Positions 39,502 to 49,467 of a stretch of 64,000 nucleotides of DNA are shown here, piece after piece. The notes under the pieces are model-generated. The model was not told the origin of the DNA and searched no databases. It saw only the letters and a program-made list of their open reading frames with translations. This stretch comes from Winkia neuii subsp. neuii DSM 8576 (GTDB lineage: Bacteria > Actinomycetota > Actinomycetes > Actinomycetales > Actinomycetaceae): NCBI RefSeq assembly GCF_000420405.1, contig NZ_ATUW01000006.1:1-64000 (forward strand). Reading direction: 5' to 3'. The first letter of the stretch is position 1; each line of letters starts with the position of its first letter. A program made the translations under genes and the position numbers.

Positions 39502-40248
39502 ATGAGATATGGATTTGATGCGGTAGTTGGCGAGGACGGCCTCGGACGCCCTGCCTGGGCGTATGGGCACCCGGTCCTAACTAACTACTACGACAGTGAA
39601 TGGTCTATTCCCCTAACTGGTGAGGCCGGGCTCTTCGAGCTGTTGGCGCTGCTAATTTTCCAGGCGGGGATGCGCTGGCAGCAGATACTTCTGCGACGAT
39701 CCCAGTTGCGGCAGATTTTGTGCGGGTTTTCAGTAGATGCAGTAGCCAGGTTTACTGACTCCGACGTTGAGCGGGTGCTTGCGAACCGCGAGGGAATCCG
39801 CAACAGGCGCAAAGTGCAGGCCGTAGTAGCCCTAGCTAGGGCCGTGCAGAAGATGCGCCCAGATGGGGGACTGGGCGCCATCGCCTGGAAATACTGGGAT
39901 CCGAAGCGTCCTCGCCCTCAAGATGGCGGGCAGGTCCCTTCTAAGTCGCCCGAGTCTGAACTGCTAGCCCAGGAACTTATCGCTTACGGGGCCGAGCGAA
40001 TTGGGGCAAAGACCGCCTATGCTTTTATGCAATCGTGCGGCATAGTTGACGACAATGTGCCGGGTACGTGGAGGGCCGATGCCCTAGCTGATGAGCAGGG
40101 AAACGATTACGGCCAAGGATATGGCTACCTCGGTGTAGCCGATCACCTTGGGGCGTATCCGTTTGCCGGTAATAGCGCAATAGGCGGGGGCAGCTACCGA
40201 TTTGCCAGCCAAGAAAATCCACCATATCAAGGCGTTGACCGGGTGTAG
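39502..40248 (+). CDS. Tag-like DNA glycosylase homologue, key residues missing
   Basis: The protein aligns with 3-methyladenine DNA glycosylase I (Tag): YYDSEWSIP, FQAGMRWQQILLRR, GIRNRRKVQA and YAFMQSCGIVDDN. However, E. coli Tag residues Cys4, His17, His175 and Cys179 (zinc) align with Pro17, Tyr30, Asn185 and Thr189, and the catalytic Glu38 aligns with Leu51. The usual family end is near residue 192; a further 54 residues run antisense through the 3' end of ywiC. The protein may bind DNA or bases without cutting, or have changed its chemistry. Confidence 0.75.
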   Translation: MRYGFDAVVGEDGLGRPAWAYGHPVLTNYYDSEWSIPLTGEAGLFELLALLIFQAGMRWQQILLRRSQLRQILCGFSVDAVARFTDSDVERVLANREGIRNRRKVQAVVALARAVQKMRPDGGLGAIAWKYWDPKRPRPQDGGQVPSKSPESELLAQELIAYGAERIGAKTAYAFMQSCGIVDDNVPGTWRADALADEQGNDYGQGYGYLGVADHLGAYPFAGNSAIGGGSYRFASQENPPYQGVDRV

Positions 40249-40938
40249 CCACGTGTTATATACAGCAACAGTTATGCCTATACAGGCAATTACATGTGAG
40301 CTTATGGAAAACGCAGTCATGGCAAGTGAACCGCGGTTGCGCACCAGGGATTTCACGTAGGGGACCGACAGCCAAAAGTAGACCGTAAGTACACACGCCA
40401 TGAAAAATACCCACGGCCACCCGGTTAGCGATTCGGCCTCGTTTGTGGCACTTTGTGGGCCTATTTGACCGGTCTTGAACAGCCCGGCAATGGTTTGCAC
40501 CCCGGTAGTGCAGGCGTACCCCACCAGGGTCATCATGCCGGCCGCCAAAATAGTTGCCGAACGGGCAATCAGCGACCTCTCGGCGTGGTGTACGGTGCGG
40601 TCCAAGGCTAGGGCGGTAAGTGGCACGAAGGGTACGGCCCAGGCCAACAGCCACGGCCGCGCAATCACCGCCACCAGGCCTGCCAGCGCAGTAATAGCGC
40701 CATAAGTGAGGGCGGGTGCTCGCCCTCGCCGGCCTTTGGACTTTAGCCACAAACTGCAAGCAAAAAATGTAAAGTACCCAAAGAACCAAACGGCAAACAC
40801 CAAGAAGGCAATGTGTAGATCCCACTCGCCCTGCAGCGCACCAATCCAGAAGGGCAAAATGACCATTGCCCAAGCTCCATGCTGGTTGGGAACCCAGCCC
40901 TGCTTAGATAGCGCTTTTGCCTTCTTATCTGCCGTCAT
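40084..40938 (-). CDS. YwiC-like membrane protein
   Basis: The 284-residue protein starts with WVPNQHGAWAMVILPF, the hallmark of the YwiC-like family, and has about eight hydrophobic helices. The function of the family is unknown. The C-terminal helices (WWIFLAGKSVAAPAYCAI, then VIGYTEVAISLAVIVSLL) are typical, so the 3' end is real and the 165-base overlap with the Tag-like gene is convergent and antisense. Confidence 0.85.
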   Translation of the reverse strand: MTADKKAKALSKQGWVPNQHGAWAMVILPFWIGALQGEWDLHIAFLVFAVWFFGYFTFFACSLWLKSKGRRGRAPALTYGAITALAGLVAVIARPWLLAWAVPFVPLTALALDRTVHHAERSLIARSATILAAGMMTLVGYACTTGVQTIAGLFKTGQIGPQSATNEAESLTGWPWVFFMACVLTVYFWLSVPYVKSLVRNRGSLAMTAFSISSHVIACIGITVAVYNTWLHPVNALIWWIFLAGKSVAAPAYCAITGKRIRPKVIGYTEVAISLAVIVSLLIS

Positions 40939-40994
40939 AGCTGCTATATTTCCACGAATATTTCCTTACCTCCAAGTTCCCTTATGCTAAAGAG

Positions 40995-43496
40995 GTGCTG
41001 CCTATAGAAGAAATAAACCGAGCTAGCGGGAACCTACCCGCATTCGCGGTTCTTGCGCCACTGGCAGAAGCCCTCAAAGAGTGCGGAGCAGCCGTAGTAT
41101 CGGCGCCACCCGGAACCGGCAAGACCACCCTGGTTCCACCCGCCCTCGCCCAGCAAGTGTCCGGCAGGGTTGTAGTCACCCAGCCGCGCAGGCTGGCTGC
41201 GCGCGCGGCAGCGAGGCGCCTAGCCCAACTATTAGGGCAGCAGGTGGGAGGCGAGGTTGGGCTCACTCTGCGCGGCGAAAGAAAACTAAGCCGCGAAACG
41301 AAAGTTGAGTTCGTAACCACCGGGGTTTTGCTGCGGCGCGCCATAGCAGACCCAGAACTCAAGGGAATCAGTGCCGTAGTGCTCGACGAAGTGCACGAAC
41401 GGCAAATAGACACCGACCTGGCAGTAGGGATTTGTCGCGATATTTGCGAACTGCGCGAAGATTTCCGTGTAGTAGCCATGTCCGCGACACTCGACGCTCC
41501 CCGCTTTGCCACCGCCCTGGGAGGGGTGCCCACAGTAGAAATAGACGCCGACACCTACCCCCTCCAAATCGACTACCAGCCCAGTAAATTCCCCCGCCTA
41601 AACGAGCGGGGAACCGGGCGCGACTTTCTGAAATACGCGGGACAAACCGCAGCGGCCGCCCTGGATGCGGGCCCGGCCCAAGTTGCTCTACTGTTCCTGC
41701 CCGGCGTACGCGAGCTAAACCTAGCAGCCGGGGCCGCGAAAAGCGCTTTTGCCAATCTAGACGTGCGCACCCTGCACGGTCGGCTCACGAGCGCCGAACA
41801 GGACGAAATACTGGCCTTGCCCCAAGGCGAAAAACGACTAGTATGCACCACCAACATAGCCGAATCCTCGCTGACAGTCCCCGGGGTGCAACTAGTAATA
41901 GATTCCGGGCTCGAACGCTCCGCCGCATTCGACGTGGCCAGACAGATGAGCGGACTCGTAACCAAATACTCCTCAAAAGCCGCTTCCACGCAACGGGCGG
42001 GTAGAGCCGGCCGCCTAGGTCCCGGCCGGGTAATCCGCCTGTTTTCGAAAGTCGACTGGGCCCGCATGCAACCCCACTCCGCCCCCGAAGTGGAAACCGC
42101 AGATCTAGCGGGGATGGCATTGCTACTCGCCGCCTGGGGAGCCCCCCGCGCTCGCGGCATGCACTTGCCCTCGCCACTTCCTAAAGCCGCCCTCGAACGA
42201 GCCGAACAAACCCTTCGCTCCCTGGGAGCAATAGACGAAGCCGGCACAATCACCCCTCTTGGACGCGAACTTGCCCAGATTCCGGCCGACCCGCGCTTGG
42301 GCCGTGCTCTTTACGAGGGCGCACCCCGCCTCGGCAGCAAAAACGCCGGCAGCATAGTGGCCACACTCAGCTCAGACGAGCGTAGCCCGGGGGCGGACCT
42401 TCCAGCTTTGCACCGGCAGCTGCTGCGCGCTCGTCCCGCCCGCTGGCAGGCGGATGCGAAACGTTTCGCCGCCCTCGTGCCCGCCTCGAGGGGGGCCGGG
42501 GTAGAAAATGCAGAGGGCGAAATGGTGGCCCTGGCCTACCCGGGCAGGATTGCCAGAAGGCGAGGCAACTCGACGAACTACCTGCTGGCGCAGGGGAGTG
42601 GGGCTGCACTGCCGGCAGGCTCGCCACTTGAAGGCCAACAGTGGCTAGCCGTTGCCGACCTGTCCAATACTGGCTCGGGGCCGCTTATTCGTCTAGCTGC
42701 TCCTCTCAGTGAAGCCGATGCCCGCAGACTGGGAAAGGCGCTCACCCGCACCCAGGTCAAGGTAGGCTTTCACAAAGGTCGGGTTCGGGCCGAAAAAATC
42801 ACGCGGCTAGGCCAAATTGAACTGGCTTCCGCACCCACGTCTGCCACCAGCCAGGAAGCTAGGCAGGCAATACGCGCCGAATTTGCTGCCCGCGGGGCAG
42901 GGCTATTCACGTTTTCGAAAAATGGGGAAAATCTGCGCCGCCGCCTGTTGCTCCTACACCGTGCTCTAGGAGACCCCTGGCCAGACACGTCGCTGGAGGC
43001 CCTTGGCCAAAACGAATACTTTACCGCCCCCTTGCTCACCGAGATGGAACGCGGGGTGCCCCTGACAGATCTGCCCACCACAGTTGCTCTGCAAGGGCTG
43101 CTACCGTGGCCCGAGGCAGCCAAACTCGACGAGTTAGCTCCGGAACGGCTCACCGTGCCAAGCGGCAACAGCGTAAAACTCGAATACGATGCTAACGCGG
43201 GGGCACCCCCACGCATCTCAGTGAAACTTCAAGCTTGTTTCGGCTGGCAGCAAACCCCGACCGTAGCCGGGGGCAAGGTTGGGATCCAGCTGGCGCTACT
43301 TTCTCCGGCTGGGAGGCCGCTCGCCCTCACCCAGGATTTGGAATCGTTTTGGCAAAATGTTTACCCGCAGGTGCGAGCCGAAATGCGCGGACGCTACCCA
43401 AAACACCCCTGGCCAGAAGATCCCACCACGGCCCGCCCCAGCCTAAAGACTAAGCGGCAACTGGCCCGCGAACAGCAAAAGGGCAACAGCTCCTGA
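40995..43496 (+). CDS. hrpB: ATP-dependent helicase HrpB
   Basis: This 833-residue DEAH/RHA-type helicase shows APPGTGKTTLVP (motif I), LDEVHER (II), MSATLD (III) and QRAGRAGR (VI), then the HrpB-specific C-terminal domain ending KHPWPEDP. Its cellular role is not firmly established; relatives act on RNA. It starts with GTG 40995 behind AAAGAG, diverging from ywiC. Confidence 0.93.
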   Translation: MLPIEEINRASGNLPAFAVLAPLAEALKECGAAVVSAPPGTGKTTLVPPALAQQVSGRVVVTQPRRLAARAAARRLAQLLGQQVGGEVGLTLRGERKLSRETKVEFVTTGVLLRRAIADPELKGISAVVLDEVHERQIDTDLAVGICRDICELREDFRVVAMSATLDAPRFATALGGVPTVEIDADTYPLQIDYQPSKFPRLNERGTGRDFLKYAGQTAAAALDAGPAQVALLFLPGVRELNLAAGAAKSAFANLDVRTLHGRLTSAEQDEILALPQGEKRLVCTTNIAESSLTVPGVQLVIDSGLERSAAFDVARQMSGLVTKYSSKAASTQRAGRAGRLGPGRVIRLFSKVDWARMQPHSAPEVETADLAGMALLLAAWGAPRARGMHLPSPLPKAALERAEQTLRSLGAIDEAGTITPLGRELAQIPADPRLGRALYEGAPRLGSKNAGSIVATLSSDERSPGADLPALHRQLLRARPARWQADAKRFAALVPASRGAGVENAEGEMVALAYPGRIARRRGNSTNYLLAQGSGAALPAGSPLEGQQWLAVADLSNTGSGPLIRLAAPLSEADARRLGKALTRTQVKVGFHKGRVRAEKITRLGQIELASAPTSATSQEARQAIRAEFAARGAGLFTFSKNGENLRRRLLLLHRALGDPWPDTSLEALGQNEYFTAPLLTEMERGVPLTDLPTTVALQGLLPWPEAAKLDELAPERLTVPSGNSVKLEYDANAGAPPRISVKLQACFGWQQTPTVAGGKVGIQLALLSPAGRPLALTQDLESFWQNVYPQVRAEMRGRYPKHPWPEDPTTARPSLKTKRQLAREQQKGNSS

Positions 43497-43550
43497 ACCC
43501 CTACGGCCCCAAATTCGGGTGAAGTGGGCAAAATTAGGCATAATGGAGGC

Positions 43551-44129
43551 GTGTTGCTAAGTGATCGTGATATTCGGCGTGCCCTGGATTCGGGCAGGGC
43601 TGCTCTGGACCCGCTCAGCCCCGAGCTCATCCAGCCTTCCTCTATTGACGTGCGCCTAGACAGGTGGTTCCGCCTTTTTGACAACCACAAGTACTCGGTG
43701 ATCGATCCGGCCCGCGAGCAGGCCGATCTAACCCATTTGGTCCAAGTTGAGGGCGAGGAACCATTTGTACTGCACCCTGGGGAATTCGTCTTGGGGGCCA
43801 CCTGGGAAAAAGTTACGTTGGACGCTACCATCGCGGCCCGTTTAGAAGGCAAGTCTTCCCTGGGCAGGCTGGGCCTGTTAACCCATTCCACCGCCGGTTT
43901 TATCGATCCGGGCTTTTCCGGGCACGTCACGCTTGAACTTTCGAACACGGCCACCATGCCAATACTGCTGTACCCCGGCATGAAGGTTGGTCAGCTCTGC
44001 TTCTTCGACCTGACTTCGCCGGCTGAAAACCCGTACGGTTCCGGCGCCCTCGGTTCGCACTACCAGGGCCAACGAGGCCCCACGGCCTCGCGTTCGTACC
44101 TGCGGTTTACGCGGAGCAACTTAGAATGA
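43551..44129 (+). CDS. dcd: dCTP deaminase (probably bifunctional, dUMP-forming)
   Basis: The 192-residue trimeric enzyme shows [32 protein letters not shown] (catalytic Glu/water region) and the C-terminal lid GQRGPTASR. Actinobacterial Dcd of this length often turns dCTP directly into dUMP, as in Mycobacterium. I chose GTG 43551 behind GGAGG. It overlaps the next gene by four bases. Confidence 0.93.
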   Translation: MLLSDRDIRRALDSGRAALDPLSPELIQPSSIDVRLDRWFRLFDNHKYSVIDPAREQADLTHLVQVEGEEPFVLHPGEFVLGATWEKVTLDATIAARLEGKSSLGRLGLLTHSTAGFIDPGFSGHVTLELSNTATMPILLYPGMKVGQLCFFDLTSPAENPYGSGALGSHYQGQRGPTASRSYLRFTRSNLE

Positions 44130-45304
44130 ACAAGCCGGTTCGCCGCATCCCTACAGAAGAAAAAATGGCGTGGGCCGCAGAACAAACTTTTAGCGACGAC
44201 ATTGCGGCCATTCCAAATACAGTAACGTCTACTGCCCTGGGTATTCCCGCCTACCGGGTGGGGGCCAAGGGGCTTTCCTCCTCCCAGGGGGTTTCGTTTG
44301 ACCCTGGGCAGGAGTGGTACAAGGTGCAAGGCGAACTTCCGCTGGCTCAGGCAGCCGCAAATGTAGTGATTGGCCTCGAGGACGAGGTCGAAGCTAGCGA
44401 GGTTGAGGCGCTCGCAGTTTCCCTGTGGGAGCAGGCCGGGTGGGTTGGCCCTGGGAAGTTACAAATCTCTTCTGCCGCCTACCTTTCTGGGCCGTGGCAG
44501 GTCGAAAAACTGGTGGCTTCCGAGATGGGGTTTCACGCGGATATTACCAGGGCTTTCATTTTGTGCTGCGAACGCGAGGGGGCGGGTAAGGTGCCGGCAA
44601 ACTTGCGCGGTTTGGATCCGCTGATCGATGCGTTTGAGCAGGCTCCCGCCGGTGCCTTTTTGCAGGCGGTGAATGCTTGTAGGAAGATAGCTCGGCGCCT
44701 GGCTGGGCAGTTGCGCGTTCCGGACACGGCCAAAGTGGTTACTCCGGATCCGGATTCTTCTGTGGGCATGGTCGTGTATGCGCCCACACTTTTGACACCG
44801 GCCGAGGTCGTAGACGTAGTAGGTTCCATTGTGCCCACGTTGGATGCGCCCGTCTTGGGACCAAGTAAGGCTGCTTCAGACAAGTTGAGTGGCGACGTGC
44901 AGGGGATCAGGGCTGCGGCTACGGCTAAGATGACTCGGGCTGAGCGCCAGGAGCTGCATCGCCGGGCCGACGAGTACGACGAGCAGGCAGCTATGGCGCA
45001 GACCGCTCCCGGGTATCACCTGGTGGGAAAGGCAGGGCATTCTTCGGGCATCGAGCTGGTGGTTGAACCGGCTCACTACCTTCCCACGGCAGTGCGCTAC
45101 GAGCCTTGGGCCGAGGGCGAGGCAGTCAGCTATTTGTTGCGTTGGCTCCCTCAGGATCCTTGGAAGGCGGGTGCTGCTAAGGTGCCGCGCAGTACCCGGG
45201 TTGAGCGCCTGCGCGTAGCTGACACGATCGAAGCGGTAGCTCGGGCGCTCTGCTCCGTTGCGGGCGGGCGTGCCGTTGACGAGGACGGGTTCTTAGTTTT
45301 CTAA
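44126..45304 (+). CDS. Unrecognised protein coupled to dcd
   Basis: I do not recognise this 392-residue protein. It has no membrane segment or signal peptide and appears globular, with a mixed alpha/beta look; about residues 265-290 form a charged helix ([20 protein letters not shown]). It starts at ATG overlapping the dcd stop (ATGA), so it is translationally coupled. No catalytic motif stands out. Confidence 0.75.
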   Translation: MNKPVRRIPTEEKMAWAAEQTFSDDIAAIPNTVTSTALGIPAYRVGAKGLSSSQGVSFDPGQEWYKVQGELPLAQAAANVVIGLEDEVEASEVEALAVSLWEQAGWVGPGKLQISSAAYLSGPWQVEKLVASEMGFHADITRAFILCCEREGAGKVPANLRGLDPLIDAFEQAPAGAFLQAVNACRKIARRLAGQLRVPDTAKVVTPDPDSSVGMVVYAPTLLTPAEVVDVVGSIVPTLDAPVLGPSKAASDKLSGDVQGIRAAATAKMTRAERQELHRRADEYDEQAAMAQTAPGYHLVGKAGHSSGIELVVEPAHYLPTAVRYEPWAEGEAVSYLLRWLPQDPWKAGAAKVPRSTRVERLRVADTIEAVARALCSVAGGRAVDEDGFLVF

Positions 45305-45328
45305 GTTTTGGCCCAGGAGGGCCCTGTT

Positions 45329-47662
45329 CTAGTCGAAGAAGTCGTCCCAGTCGTCTTCTTCTTGGGGCTGTTCTTGGGGTTTTACTTCTTTGGGTTTTTC
45401 CAGTACGGCGTCGCGTAGCAAAATGGCGACGTCTGTAACCTGGGGGGCCTCGCCGGAGTTGACCCTGCCGGAGGCGAGCATAGTGGAGCAGAAGGGGCAG
45501 GCGGTAGCCACCGTGTCGGCGCCGGTTGAAGCAGCTTCGCTGAGGCGAGCATCGGCCATGCGCACCCCGATCTTATCTTGCATGAAGGCATGTGCTCCGC
45601 CGGCTCCGCAACACATTGCCCGATCTTTGTTGCGGGGCATTTCGGTTACTTCGAAGCCTGGGAGGGCGCCTAGGAGCTCGCGGGGGGCGTTGTAGATGCC
45701 GTTGTGGCGGCCCAGGTAGCAGGCGTCGTGCAGGGTCACCTTGTGGGGGCCCTGTTCGAGTAGGGGTTTCAGCTTGCCTTCTTCGACTAGCTTGGTTAGC
45801 AGCTCGGTGTGGTGAATTACTTCGAAGGATGCGCCCAACTGCGGGTACTCGTTGGCGATGGTGTTGAAGCAGTGGGCGCACGTAACTACGATGCGTTTGG
45901 GGGAGGCTTCGTTCAGTTTGTCTACTGCCGCAGCTGCTAGAGTCTGGTAGAGCAATTCGTTGCCTGCGCGCCTGGCAGGGTCACCAGTGCAGGTTTCGCC
46001 GTTGCCCAATACGGCAAAAGACACGCCGGCGTGGTGCAGCATTTGAGCTACGGCCTGGGTAGTTTTTTTGGCGCGGTCGTCGTAGGCGCCTGCGCACCCC
46101 ACCCAGAACAGGTAGTCTACGGATTTGGCGTCGGGAACGTCGATCCCTACAACTGGCACCTCAAAATCGAGCTCCCGGGCCCAGTCCAACCGCTTCTTAG
46201 CAGAGAGGCTGTAGGGGTTTTGCTGGCGTTCCAGCCCTCGCATGGGGCGGTTTAAGTCGGACGGGAAGGCGCTTTGCATTGTCACTTGATGCCTGCGCAA
46301 ATCTAAAATGTGGTCCAATATCTCGAGGTCAGCCGGACACTGGTCGACGCAGGCTCCGCAGGTGGTACACGCCCACAGGGTTTCGGGGGCAATTACGTTG
46401 CCCACTAGGGGGGCTGGTTCTATTGCAACCCCGTCAGGGCCGGTGATGCCGGAATCGCGGAGTGCCCCCAGAACGTCGCCGTTGTGGGGCATGAGCGAGC
46501 CACGATAGAAATTCTTGGTGCCTTCGATTAGCGAGTCGGTGTCGCTCGCACCCATTTTGGCAGCCGCCTGCACGAAGGAAGAAGAGGCTACCGCATGGTC
46601 GCGCAGGGCGGTAATGAAGAGCTTTGGCGACAGCGGCTTTCCTGTAGCCCAGGCGGGGCAAATTTCCTGGCAGCGCCCGCATTCAGTGCACGAGAAAATG
46701 TCGAGGCGGTCTTTCCAGGTCATGTCTGCGAGCGTGCCCACGCCCAGTTGGGCGTCCTCGAGCTGAGCTAAATTCTGGATCGTCTGGGCGGTGACAGGCT
46801 CGCCCTCTACGTACATGGGGGAGGCCGCCCCCAGGGCTTTGGAGCCGTCCAGCTTGCGGCGGGCATAGATGTTTACGAACGCTAAGAAGCGATGCCAGGC
46901 CACTCCCATCGAGATAGCCAGCCCAACTACCACCATCCACAACATCGAGATGACTATCTTTGCGGTGGAAACTACGACGATGGCGTTCTCTAACGCCCCT
47001 ACCGAAGCTGTAGCTGCAACCTTGCCTAGGAGGAAGGTGAAGGGGAAATGCCAGGCAGATACGGCGGTGCCAGGGGTTTTGGAAAGCAGCGCGTATTCCA
47101 AAACGCGCAGGGCTAAAACACAAAGCACTACGGAAAGGATTACGGCCTCTACAAAACGGGCGTGCGAATTTGCAGAACCTAAAAAGCGCGACGGCTCGGT
47201 GTGACCGTCCCGCCCCTTGCCTGCTGCCTCGCCCTCGCGTCCCTTACCCGCGCGGGTACGTACCCCGATAAGCCAAAGGATTCCTGCCAGCGACAGCCAG
47301 GCGATGGCCTCGACCACCCACTCCCAAGGTGCGAACGAGCCCAACAGAGGCAGGGTGAAATACGGATTTACCACCTGGCCGTAGCCGGTTACCAAAGTCA
47401 AAAACAGCAGCGGGAAAGACACCATTACGAGCCAGTGGGCCACTTTGATCCACGGCCTACCTTTAAAAGCAGAGTGGGTCAGAGGCTTCCAGATAGCCAT
47501 AAACAGGCGCCGCCCCACCGGTTTGGTTCGCGAGGGCGCAGGCTTTCCGTCCGCCACGATGGACACCATCTGCAGCAGTCCGCGAACGAAGCTGAAGATC
47601 CCGCAGGCGCTGGCAATAACAACCAGGGTCAAACACACCGTTTGTAATACCGACAATTTCAC
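45329..47662 (-). CDS. Membrane-bound Fe-S oxidoreductase (HdrD/GlpC-like)
   Basis: The 777-residue protein has an N-terminal set of about five helices similar to nitrate-reductase gamma subunits, two 4Fe-4S ferredoxin motifs (CTECGRCQEICP and CTTCGACVDQCP) and two CCG-type domains (CAHCFNTIANEYP and CCGAGGAHAF). Such proteins pass electrons between the membrane quinone pool and soluble partners, as in glycerol-3-phosphate or lactate oxidation. GTG 47662 behind GGAAGG is chosen. A run of acidic residues ends the protein. It is a common actinobacterial gene of unknown partner. Confidence 0.88.
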   Translation of the reverse strand: MKLSVLQTVCLTLVVIASACGIFSFVRGLLQMVSIVADGKPAPSRTKPVGRRLFMAIWKPLTHSAFKGRPWIKVAHWLVMVSFPLLFLTLVTGYGQVVNPYFTLPLLGSFAPWEWVVEAIAWLSLAGILWLIGVRTRAGKGREGEAAGKGRDGHTEPSRFLGSANSHARFVEAVILSVVLCVLALRVLEYALLSKTPGTAVSAWHFPFTFLLGKVAATASVGALENAIVVVSTAKIVISMLWMVVVGLAISMGVAWHRFLAFVNIYARRKLDGSKALGAASPMYVEGEPVTAQTIQNLAQLEDAQLGVGTLADMTWKDRLDIFSCTECGRCQEICPAWATGKPLSPKLFITALRDHAVASSSFVQAAAKMGASDTDSLIEGTKNFYRGSLMPHNGDVLGALRDSGITGPDGVAIEPAPLVGNVIAPETLWACTTCGACVDQCPADLEILDHILDLRRHQVTMQSAFPSDLNRPMRGLERQQNPYSLSAKKRLDWARELDFEVPVVGIDVPDAKSVDYLFWVGCAGAYDDRAKKTTQAVAQMLHHAGVSFAVLGNGETCTGDPARRAGNELLYQTLAAAAVDKLNEASPKRIVVTCAHCFNTIANEYPQLGASFEVIHHTELLTKLVEEGKLKPLLEQGPHKVTLHDACYLGRHNGIYNAPRELLGALPGFEVTEMPRNKDRAMCCGAGGAHAFMQDKIGVRMADARLSEAASTGADTVATACPFCSTMLASGRVNSGEAPQVTDVAILLRDAVLEKPKEVKPQEQPQEEDDWDDFFD

Positions 47663-47797
47663 GCCTTCCAGCCTACTAAAGGCCCCCTCCCTTTCAGAGC
47701 TAAAAAAATGCAGCGGTGACGAAAGCCTCGCAATTTCCACCCATTTTGAACGCGCCGATGATCCGAGCCGGGAGTAGCCTTTGCGAGGAGGGAATAA

Positions 47798-49387
47798 ATG
47801 GGAAGAATTTTGCAGCGGGGGCGTGCGCCCAAAAACGAAACAATGGAGGTCCTGGTCGGCCTCCTGCTGGTCATGTTTGTGGCCGTTATGTCACTGACAA
47901 TTGTGGGGACAGCCCTGCCGGTGATGCTTTCGTCTCTGCACGGCTCCGAAACCCAGTACGCCTGGGTTGTCACCTCTATGCTGCTTTCCACAACTGCTGC
48001 CACTCCGATAGCTGGGCGCCTAGGCGATTTGTACGACAAAAAGAAACTGCTCATTTTCTTTATTGCCATTTTCGCCGCGGGGTCCCTGCTGGCCGGCATT
48101 TCTGTGAACGCCAACATGTTGATTGCAATGCGCGTTGTGCAGGGGGCCGGGCTCGGCTCTCTTATGGCAATGGTGCAAACGGTAATGGCTGTTATTACTT
48201 CCCCCCGCGAACGGGGTCGCTACAACGGCTACTTCGGCGCGGTCATCACAGTCGCGAACGTGTCTGGGCCGATCGTGGGTGGGTTCGTAGTTGATTTGGC
48301 GGGCTGGCGCTGGTGCCTGTGGATTTCTGTGCCCTTCGCCCTCTTGGCAATGGCGGTACTTGCTAAGAAGCTGCACGTGCCAGCTTCAGTCATCAAAGAC
48401 CCCAAGGTGGATTATTTGGGATCAACGCTAGGCACGGCAGGCGTCTCGCTGCTACTCATATACATTTCGATGGGTGGCGACCAAATCATGTCTTGGACAG
48501 CTACACCCATGCTCGTCATGGTGGGGCTGGGCGTTGCCGCGGTGGTGGCATTCGTGTTTGTGGAGTTGGCAGCTCCGCAGCCGATCGTACCCGTGCGTTT
48601 GCTTGCAAAACGAACCGTGGCGTTGGCGGTGTTGGCTTCAATCGGGCTGGGGCTCGTGCTGAACGCCCCCATGGTCTACTTCGGGCAGTACTTCCAGATT
48701 GGGCGGCATATGAGCCCCACCGCTTCGGGGATGTGCATGTTGCCCATGATGATTGCCTCCTTCGTGTTCTCTACGCTCACGGGCAGGCGCGTCAGTGCGC
48801 TGGGCAGGTGGAAACGCTTCGTGGTCAGTGGTTTCGTAATGATGGTGGCCGGCTTGGCAATCTTGTCCTTTACCGATAAGGCCACCCCGCTTGTGGTCTT
48901 GTGGGTGGGCATGTTCCTGCTCGGGGCAGGCCAGGGCTCCTCTATGCAAAACCTGGTGTTAGCCGTGCAAAACACCGTGCCACTACGCGACATGGGGGCC
49001 TCCACCGCGATGGTCACTTTCTTCAGGAACCTGGGCGGGGCAATCGGGGTGCAAGTTGCCTCACTTGTGTTCAACGCCAACTTGGCAATCCAGTTGCGCC
49101 GGCGTTTTTCCGAGGCCGGGGTCAAGCTTCCACCCGAGGTTGCCTCTGGCCATTCGATGGCGGCGGCGGGGGAAAACCCGCAGGTGGCGCACCTGATACA
49201 AGATTCTTTTGCAGAAGCTATGGGGGCGATCTTCATGGTGGGTACTGCCTCCACTTTCATTTGCCTCATCCTGGTTGCCCTGATGCGCTCTTCCGAGCTG
49301 CGCGACACCATCGAAGAGCCCGTATCCGAACAAGTTGCCGAAGTACTCAGAGAAGATCAGCAGCGGCGTCGCAACCAGGGCGAATAA
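47798..49387 (+). CDS. MFS transporter, DHA2-type drug exporter
   Basis: The 529-residue carrier has about fourteen helices. The first helices read VAVMSLTIVGTALPVM, with the loop GRLGDLYDKKKLL (motif A) and RVVQGAGLGSLMAMVQ (motif B). Motif C-like VANVSGPIVGGFVVD supports the drug/H+ antiporter-2 family. The substrate is not known. It stands alone. Confidence 0.88.
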   Translation: MGRILQRGRAPKNETMEVLVGLLLVMFVAVMSLTIVGTALPVMLSSLHGSETQYAWVVTSMLLSTTAATPIAGRLGDLYDKKKLLIFFIAIFAAGSLLAGISVNANMLIAMRVVQGAGLGSLMAMVQTVMAVITSPRERGRYNGYFGAVITVANVSGPIVGGFVVDLAGWRWCLWISVPFALLAMAVLAKKLHVPASVIKDPKVDYLGSTLGTAGVSLLLIYISMGGDQIMSWTATPMLVMVGLGVAAVVAFVFVELAAPQPIVPVRLLAKRTVALAVLASIGLGLVLNAPMVYFGQYFQIGRHMSPTASGMCMLPMMIASFVFSTLTGRRVSALGRWKRFVVSGFVMMVAGLAILSFTDKATPLVVLWVGMFLLGAGQGSSMQNLVLAVQNTVPLRDMGASTAMVTFFRNLGGAIGVQVASLVFNANLAIQLRRRFSEAGVKLPPEVASGHSMAAAGENPQVAHLIQDSFAEAMGAIFMVGTASTFICLILVALMRSSELRDTIEEPVSEQVAEVLREDQQRRRNQGE

Positions 49388-49467
49388 GCATTCGCCTAAC
49401 GGGCAGCCAAGCACGAATGTTATAAATTTGTTAATATTATTAATGATTCTTTCATCAATGGGTAGGG

